DNA of 10,414 bases from Caldifarciminota bacterium 4484_100. GTDB lineage: Bacteria > Hydrothermota > Tepidihabitantia > SM23-42. Shown piece by piece: positions 5,153 through 10,414 of this stretch. A program made the translations under genes and the position numbers. The DNA lies in NCBI GenBank assembly GCA_002049785.1, contig MUKB01000110.1:1-10414 (forward strand), read 5' to 3'. Numbering within the stretch: position 1 is the first letter of the stretch; each line of letters opens with the position of its first letter. The notes below the pieces were generated by a model. It worked only from the letters and a program-made list of their open reading frames with translations. It had not been told where the DNA came from and did no database searches.

Positions 5153-6148
5153 ATGTCGAGAATCAGTTCTGCAGTAATTTCCCTGGTATTAATTATACTA
5201 TTATCGGTCTTCTTTTTTCTGAGTCCGAAATTCTTTGCCCAGCGCGCCGCGAACGAAAAAGAAGTCCTGAGCAAACTGGTGAGCAAACGGATTGAAAGCC
5301 TCGGCCACTCACTCGCCCATGCCTCTTTTGTCGAGGACGCCATCATTATGGGTGAAGAGGCGAACCTCGGTGAAATCATTATGAGATTGAAGAAAGATGA
5401 ACCTGATATAAAATATATCCATTTCACCAACAAAAACGATACGGTAATCGCCTCAACAATGGCAAATATTGTGGGCAAGAAATACAGTTCGAACCTCGGC
5501 AAATCGGGCCGGGATGAAATTCAGGAGAAGAACGGCACTTATGAAGGTGCATTCAAAATCACCGTGGGCAAGACGCAGATCGGAACCCTCTATCTCGGTG
5601 CTACACCTGAGGTTCCCCATATCAAAGTAGCCACCTCTTCAAATCCGTTAGTCCTTGTCGTGGGAATCATCGTCGGCCTTATCGCCTTCTTCATCACATT
5701 CAGCTCCGGTAAAAATCTTGAGGCGAAATTGATTGAAAATATCAACAAACGCCAGGAAGAGGTCTTTTCACCCAAGATTGAATCCTTGAAGAGCGAACAG
5801 GAAAATGCCCAGAAAAAACTGGATGAGATAAATTCAAGGATAGAAAAGGCAAAAGAAGAACTGAGAAAATTGAATGAAGATTATGAAGCAAGAAAGCAGG
5901 AATTTGAGAATAGCCCGGTAATGCAGTCGGTTGAAAAACTGAAGGTCACCGAGGCCGAATTGTTGAAGAGGCTTGAAACCTTAAAACAGGAAGAGCAGAA
6001 TCTTAAAAATGAGGTCGCCCTGCTCAATCAGAAACGCGAAGAGGTGCACAGCGCCTTAGAGGCTGAAAAGAAGGAAGAGAAGAATCTTCACGAAAAACTC
6101 GATTTGATAAAGAAAAAGATCCTCCACTTGGAGACACCGGGTAAATAA
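5153..6148 (+). CDS. Two-TM membrane protein with Cache-like sensor domain and cytoplasmic coiled coil
   Basis: 331 aa. A TM helix at about 7-24 is followed by an extracytoplasmic domain (about 30-160), a second TM helix at about 164-184 and a long Lys/Glu/Leu-rich coiled coil to the C-terminus (about 190-326). The outer domain carries a Cache/PAS-like pattern of bacterial sensors: DIKYIHFTNKNDTVIAST then VGKKY, and later GTLYLGATPE. This is the layout of a chemoreceptor or sensor kinase, but no HAMP, kinase, GGDEF or methyl-accepting hairpin signature is visible. The ligand and output are unknown. ATG directly follows the TAA of the barrel frame and is preceded by AGGAGG 5 nt upstream, so translation coupling to that gene is likely and the start is well supported. 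Gene order with yhaM and smc may reflect co-transcription only. The family is not recognised by name. Confidence 0.85.
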   Translation: MSRISSAVISLVLIILLSVFFFLSPKFFAQRAANEKEVLSKLVSKRIESLGHSLAHASFVEDAIIMGEEANLGEIIMRLKKDEPDIKYIHFTNKNDTVIASTMANIVGKKYSSNLGKSGRDEIQEKNGTYEGAFKITVGKTQIGTLYLGATPEVPHIKVATSSNPLVLVVGIIVGLIAFFITFSSGKNLEAKLIENINKRQEEVFSPKIESLKSEQENAQKKLDEINSRIEKAKEELRKLNEDYEARKQEFENSPVMQSVEKLKVTEAELLKRLETLKQEEQNLKNEVALLNQKREEVHSALEAEKKEEKNLHEKLDLIKKKILHLETPGK

Positions 6149-6151
6149 CGG

Positions 6152-6180
6152 TTGAATTTTGCATCAATAACCTATATACC
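6152..6180 (+). promoter_or_regulatory. Weak candidate promoter before the OB/HD gene
   Basis: TTGAAT (6152-6157), a 17-nt spacer and TATACC (6175-6180) match sigma70 hexamers at four of six positions each. It lies in the 62-nt gap between the coiled-coil gene and the OB-fold frame. Read-through from upstream is equally possible. Confidence 0.25.
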
Positions 6181-6210
6181 AGGGATAAATTTCAGTAAAG
6201 GGATATTGCA

Positions 6211-6399
6211 GTGAAGAGCCAGTATGTCAATGAGTTGAAATCAGGTCAACTTGTCAAAGAGAAGTTCATATTATCAAAAAAGTGGTTTAAATCGCGAAGG
6301 GACGGCAGCAGATTTGCCCTGCTCGAATTCTCCGACCGCACCGGCTCCATTGAAGGTATTGCCTGGTGGCAGAGATTAATAAATTCTGCTCAGAAATAA
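6211..6399 (+). pseudogene. YhaM-type exoribonuclease, N-terminal OB-fold fragment (frameshifted)
   Basis: 62 codons from GTG (preceded by AAAGGGA, about 7 nt spacing) encode the first half of the nucleic-acid-binding OB fold of YhaM-family 3'-5' exoribonucleases: LKSGQLVKEKFILSKK, then FALLEFSDRTGSIEGIAWW. From about residue 54 (QRLINSAQK) the sequence is out-of-frame noise read from the HD-domain gene, ending at TAA 6397-6399. In B. subtilis YhaM (about 314 aa) roughly 60 residues lie between this point of the OB fold and the helix that opens the next section; here they are missing. The deletion plus phase change leaves a half OB fold that is unlikely to be stable alone. Confidence 0.75.
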
Positions 6400-6983
6400 A
6401 AAATGAAAACCTCAAGGAGCTGGTCGACTCATTCTTCAAAGATGAGGAATTCGTTAAAAAATTTCGCGCTTCACCAGGGGCAAAAAAACTACATCATGCC
6501 TATCTTGGCGGTTTGGCAGTTCATACCTTAAATATCCTCAAACTCCTCTCCCATATCGAGACGGTCTATCCATTTTGTAATAAAGACCTGCTGATCACCG
6601 CAACCCTTCTTCATGATATCGGTAAGATATACGAATACACATACAAAAACAAAATTGACATCTCAACTCAGGGAAAGATGCTTGGCCACATTGTAATCGG
6701 ATATGAGATGGTCGCCGACCATATTGATAAACTTCCAGACTTCCCCCAGGACCTGAAACTGAAAATTCTCCATATGATTCTATCCCACCACGGAGAATTT
6801 GAATGGGGTTCACCAAAACTACCGGTATTTCCTGAAGCCCTAATCCTCCACTTTCTCGATAACCTCGATTCCAAGGTTGATATGATGGCCGAGACCTTCA
6901 AGAAAAACAGAGGTAAGGAAAAGGAATGGAGTGACTACCATCCTTATTTTGAACGAGAGATCTACCTGCACGAAGGAGACTAA
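6366..6983 (+). CDS. yhaM: HD-domain phosphohydrolase, C-terminal part of a YhaM-type 3'-5' exoribonuclease
   Basis: 205 codons, in the frame +2 relative to the OB fragment. All HD metal-site motifs are present: H53 (LAVHT), H83-D84 (LLHDIGK), H108 (LGHIVIG), H141-H142 (LSHHGEFEWGSPK) and D165/D168 (LDNLDSK). The patterns HHGEFEWGSPK and HFLDNLDSKVDMM are characteristic of YhaM, which degrades RNA and single-stranded DNA from the 3' end with divalent metals in the cytoplasm. The nominal start is a GTG inside the OB frame, with a weak GAAGG 9 nt upstream. The upstream helix AEINKFCSEIKNENLKELV is normal family sequence just before the HD domain. An HD-only product could keep catalytic residues but lacks most of the RNA-binding OB fold. 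A 30-nt gap leads to smc. Confidence 0.8.
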   Translation: MAEINKFCSEIKNENLKELVDSFFKDEEFVKKFRASPGAKKLHHAYLGGLAVHTLNILKLLSHIETVYPFCNKDLLITATLLHDIGKIYEYTYKNKIDISTQGKMLGHIVIGYEMVADHIDKLPDFPQDLKLKILHMILSHHGEFEWGSPKLPVFPEALILHFLDNLDSKVDMMAETFKKNRGKEKEWSDYHPYFEREIYLHEGD

Positions 6984-7013
6984 GGCCTCCAATTTGCATA
7001 AATCCTTTTTCCT

Positions 7014-10000
7014 ATGAAAATTAAAGAAATAAGGCTGTACGGTTTTAAATCCTTCTGTGGTGAAACCCGTATCATCCTCAATGCGGGAATAACGGCCTTT
7101 GTCGGCCCCAATGGAAGTGGTAAATCGAATATATTCGATGCCCTGAGATGGGTATTCGGCGAACAGAGTATGAAGGCCCTCAGATGCGAGCGCATCGAGG
7201 ATTTAATCCATACATCACCTGATGTAAAGAATGATGTGCGGTTCACCGAGGTTGCTGTGATAATCGAAAATGAAGACTACTTCCCCCAATTTGGAAGTGA
7301 GTTTGAAATTAAGAGAAAATTCTATCGCGATGGTGAAAGTGAATTTTTCCTGAATCGGGTAAAGTGTAGACTCCAGGATATCCAGGCCCTCTTCCTCAAC
7401 TCCGGGGCACTCACCTACTCATTCCTCGAGCTCTCCGAGATCGAGAAGATCATCCACGGTGATACCAAAGAGATGTTCGATGATGTCTCAGGGATCTTGA
7501 GATACCGCGAACGGAGGGAACAGACAAAAAGAAGATTGGATGCAACCGAACAGGACCTAATGCGCCTTGAGGACATCATCGCCGAAATGCAAAGGAGTCT
7601 GCGAAGATTGAAAAGGCAGGTGCGTCAGGCAAGGCTCTATCAGGAACTGCGTGGTGAATTTAAGGAACTGAGCCTCTTTATCCTCCAGAAGGAGTTTAAA
7701 GAAACCGAGGATGAAATCGTTAAGGTCGAAAAGGAGAAGGTCGAACTGGAAGCGAAGGTTCAAGCTATCAATCAGGAGATTAAAGAACTGGAGGATGAAC
7801 GAAACAGGATGAAGCACAGTATGGCCGAGCTTCAAGAGAAGAAAGAGTTACATCAGGACGACCTTGAGCGTCTGGACCAGGCAATCGAAGAACTGAACCG
7901 AGAATTGAAGGAAAAAGAGCAAAGGGTGCGCGAGATCACCCTCCAGCACGAAAGGAGGAGAACGAGTATAAAAGAAAGAAAAATGAGACTTCAGGCTGAG
8001 GAAGATAGGTTGAACGGTCTAAACCAGGAGAGGCAACAGCTCGAAGAAAAAATAGCTGAAATCGATAAGAAGGCTGGGGATGAAAAGCAGGCGCTGGAAT
8101 CAAAAAACCAGAAATACTTTCTCAAGAAAGAAGAGGTGGAGAAAAAAACCGTCCAGGCAACAGCAATCCTTGAAGAACTCACAAACCTCAAAAATGAACT
8201 GTCCCGTTTCAACCTCGAGATTGAGAATAAAGGTGCAACCCTCTCCCATATCAATGAAGAGTATATTAAAGAAGAGGAAGAGCTGAATCGTAACCTACGC
8301 GCCAAACAGGAAATAGAAAAAGAGCTAAACAGAATCGTCCAGAGCCAGAACCAGGTCAGCGAGCAATTGAATGAACTTACCGAAAAATTACAGAAGACTG
8401 AAAATGGCCTTGCCGAGGTTCAGAATGGACTCTCCCAGCGTGAGCAAGAGATGAATGAATGTAAGATTCTCATCGATACCCTGCGCCATCGAATTCAATT
8501 ATCAGACCAGAAAGAGTTGAAGGCACATTTCGAAAAGAGAATTCAGGGTATCTTCCGTGACTGTATCGAGGTGGTGCAAAATTACGAAGCGGTGGTCGAT
8601 ATCTGTTTGGGTGATATATTAAACTACTATCTCTTAACCGAATTTGAAAAAGGCGACTTCGAAAAGCTGCCCGAGGGAAGATACGGTTTCATAGTCCTTG
8701 AAAGACCACCTGCAGAAAGTTCCAGGGCCGAGATAGAAGAAGCCCAGCCCCTCACAAATTTTGTTCGTATAAAAAAGAATAAAGAACTCCTTTCTTATTA
8801 TATCAATAACTATTATCTGGTCAAAGATATTGAAACCGCCAGCTCCCATTCGTTAAGGTTTCCCCAACTCGGTTTTGTCACACCCGAGGCACTCCTCTTT
8901 CGTCGGGGAACCGTAATCGTTGAAAAGGGTGATGTCGGATATTTTCGAATAACCCAGAGTCTTGAAGAACAACAGAGGAGATTTGAATCACTGAAAAATG
9001 AGATACTATTTCTAACCCAGGAAAGGGATCGGCTGGAAAAAGAGGCCGAAGAGGCAAAAACTGAAATTGAAAAAAAGAAGGAAGAACTCTTCTCTCTCAA
9101 TATAAAGAAATCTGAATATTCATTGAGAATCGCGGAGGTCGACAGAACAGTCGAAAGGAGCAGTAAAGAACTCAAAGAGTTGAAAAATGAGATTGAACAA
9201 CTCACCCGTGAAATTGAAAGACTCCGGTCGAACTGCCAGAAGAATGAAGAAGCGATTAATAACAATCAAACAACCCTCACCACCCTCCGGGAAGAAATCG
9301 ACCGGGATTCAAAAGAACTTGAAGAATTGAAATCAGCAATTGAAGAAGAGAACAATCGAATAAATGAATTGGTAACAGAAATGGCGATCCTGAGAGAACG
9401 GAGGGAGAATTTACGACGAACCGAAGATCGGCTTCGGGATGAGATTCAAACAATGGTCAATGAGATTGAACAGCTTGAGAGAGCCGCTGATAACCAGGAG
9501 TTACACGAGTTGAATATGCGCATCGATATCCTCCAAAAGGAACTCGATGCCAAAAATTCACAACGGCTCGCCTACGAATCAAGATTACCTGAAGAGAAAC
9601 TGCGTTCCTATACCCAGCAGCAGGAGATACTCTATGATCGACTCACCCAGAAACAGAAAGAGTATGAAGAGGTAAATAATCAACTTCTGGAACTAAAATA
9701 TCGCCTCTTCCAGCTCCAGCATAGACAGAAAGAGTATATCAGAAAGGCCCGAGAGGAATTTCAGGTTGAACTCAGGGACTACACCCCTGAGCAGGTATTT
9801 GAGAATGCCGGAGAAAGGCTGACAACCGTAAAGGAGAAACTGGAAAGGCTGGGTGAGATTAATCCTCTTGCCCTCCAGGCCTATGAAGACGAGAAGGGGC
9901 GGCTCGATGATTATCTCAACCAGCGCAATGATATAATTGCAGCGAAGAAAAATCTGATAAAGACGATTGAAGAATTGGACCAAAGAGCCCAGGAAAGGTT

Positions 10001-10414
10001 TCTGACAATCTTTGAACAGGTGAAAAAGGAGTTCAACTTTGTCTTTGCAAACTTCTTTGAGGGGGGTCAGGCCGACTTGATTCTGACCAATCCGGAAAAT
10101 ACGCTTCAGAGTAAGATTGAGATTGTAGTTCGGATGAGGGGGAAGAGGCTGAAAACGATAAATCAGCTATCCGGGGGTGAAAGAACCCTTTTGGCGATTA
10201 GCCTGCTTCTGGCATTCTATTTAGTTAAACCAGCACCCTTCTGTATCCTCGATGAAATCGATGCACCGCTCGATGACGCCAATGTCGTTCGCTTCAACAA
10301 ATTCCTGCGTGACCTTTCCCAGCGGACCCAGGTGATTATCATCACCCATAATCGTGCGACAATGGAGTATGCAGACTATCTCTACGGCCTCACTATGGAA
10401 AAGCCCGGGCAGAG
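7014..10414 (+). CDS. smc: Chromosome condensin ATPase SMC, 3' end beyond the window
   Basis: An open frame of 1133 codons plus two bases, cut by the window edge. SMC homodimers with ScpA/ScpB entrap and organise the nucleoid. The N-terminal head starts MKIKEIRLYGFKSF and has Walker A GPNGSGKSN (31-39), then a Q-loop-like FGEQS near 58-62. Coiled coils fill about 170-500 and 650-970. The hinge is at about 500-648. The C-terminal head has the signature LSGGERTL (1052-1059), Walker B CILDEIDAPLDD with D1080-E1081, and the H-loop ITHNR (H1112). Only some 20-50 residues should be missing relative to the usual 1150-1190 aa. The ATG is set by the canonical N-terminus; no Shine-Dalgarno is visible before it (AATCCTTTTTCCT), so initiation may be leaderless-like or coupled to the HD gene 30 nt upstream. 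The hinge is recognisable (EVVQNYEAVVDICLG, GRYGF, GFVTPE) but lacks the usual closing GG motif, reading GYFRI at 642-646. Phase is continuous from first to last codon. Confidence 0.97.
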   Translation, partial: MKIKEIRLYGFKSFCGETRIILNAGITAFVGPNGSGKSNIFDALRWVFGEQSMKALRCERIEDLIHTSPDVKNDVRFTEVAVIIENEDYFPQFGSEFEIKRKFYRDGESEFFLNRVKCRLQDIQALFLNSGALTYSFLELSEIEKIIHGDTKEMFDDVSGILRYRERREQTKRRLDATEQDLMRLEDIIAEMQRSLRRLKRQVRQARLYQELRGEFKELSLFILQKEFKETEDEIVKVEKEKVELEAKVQAINQEIKELEDERNRMKHSMAELQEKKELHQDDLERLDQAIEELNRELKEKEQRVREITLQHERRRTSIKERKMRLQAEEDRLNGLNQERQQLEEKIAEIDKKAGDEKQALESKNQKYFLKKEEVEKKTVQATAILEELTNLKNELSRFNLEIENKGATLSHINEEYIKEEEELNRNLRAKQEIEKELNRIVQSQNQVSEQLNELTEKLQKTENGLAEVQNGLSQREQEMNECKILIDTLRHRIQLSDQKELKAHFEKRIQGIFRDCIEVVQNYEAVVDICLGDILNYYLLTEFEKGDFEKLPEGRYGFIVLERPPAESSRAEIEEAQPLTNFVRIKKNKELLSYYINNYYLVKDIETASSHSLRFPQLGFVTPEALLFRRGTVIVEKGDVGYFRITQSLEEQQRRFESLKNEILFLTQERDRLEKEAEEAKTEIEKKKEELFSLNIKKSEYSLRIAEVDRTVERSSKELKELKNEIEQLTREIERLRSNCQKNEEAINNNQTTLTTLREEIDRDSKELEELKSAIEEENNRINELVTEMAILRERRENLRRTEDRLRDEIQTMVNEIEQLERAADNQELHELNMRIDILQKELDAKNSQRLAYESRLPEEKLRSYTQQQEILYDRLTQKQKEYEEVNNQLLELKYRLFQLQHRQKEYIRKAREEFQVELRDYTPEQVFENAGERLTTVKEKLERLGEINPLALQAYEDEKGRLDDYLNQRNDIIAAKKNLIKTIEELDQRAQERFLTIFEQVKKEFNFVFANFFEGGQADLILTNPENTLQSKIEIVVRMRGKRLKTINQLSGGERTLLAISLLLAFYLVKPAPFCILDEIDAPLDDANVVRFNKFLRDLSQRTQVIIITHNRATMEYADYLYGLTMEKPGQ

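Noticed and set aside
6366..6399. Programmed -1 frameshift joining OB and HD parts
   Set aside because: No slippery heptamer or downstream stem is visible, and even a shift would leave about 60 OB-fold residues missing.
7557..9983. Several minus-strand frames of 70-150 codons within smc
   Set aside because: Antisense of Lys/Glu-rich coiled-coil codons gives open Phe/Leu/Ser-rich frames; none has a plausible start context or motif.

Overview
The window looks like a chromosomal segment of a Gram-negative-type bacterium of the FCB/WOR-3 (Stahlbacteria)-like kind. This placement is inference from four things: a secreted thioredoxin-fold protein with a type IX secretion (T9SS)-type C-terminal sorting domain, a PorV/UPF0164-like outer-membrane barrel, intergenic blocks packed with short palindromes, and moderate GC. 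No rRNA or marker gene settles the taxonomy.

Left part (1-4399). A cassette transcribed leftward is bounded by two long, imperfect inverted-repeat arms (about 37-431 and 3872-4399). The arms share a 108-nt outer module and a 35-nt perfectly matched inner module, plus palindromic hairpins and arrays of the heptamer AATGACT. Inside is one intact gene, an Omp28-like secreted protein of 596 aa (1842-3632). It has a consensus sigma70-type promoter, a strong Shine-Dalgarno, a possible small leader ORF and a 16-bp terminator hairpin. Downstream of it on the same strand lie two decayed relatives fused head to tail. The first is a small secreted T9SS-tagged protein (1198-1781) with several frame lesions. 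The second is an Omp28-like thioredoxin-fold protein (502-1197) that lost its signal peptide and is interrupted by a TGA within a 20-bp tandem duplication. There is no transposase.

Right part (4388-10414). Four genes run rightward: a PorV/UPF0164-like barrel whose 5' end has been replaced by the right repeat arm; a two-TM protein with a Cache-like extracytoplasmic domain and a long cytoplasmic coiled coil but no output domain; a YhaM-type OB-fold/HD exoribonuclease broken by an internal deletion and frameshift; and smc, the chromosome condensin ATPase, which runs off the window end just after the H-loop.

The general picture is a conserved yhaM-smc block next to a remodelled, repeat-flanked region of secreted-protein genes. 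Four genes are visibly broken, while the 596-aa Omp28-like gene, the coiled-coil gene and the visible part of smc are intact. I see no CRISPR, tRNA, rRNA or recognisable transposase. The best candidates for something undescribed are the inverted-repeat cassette with its decapitated barrel gene, and the Cache/coiled-coil membrane protein linked to yhaM-smc.
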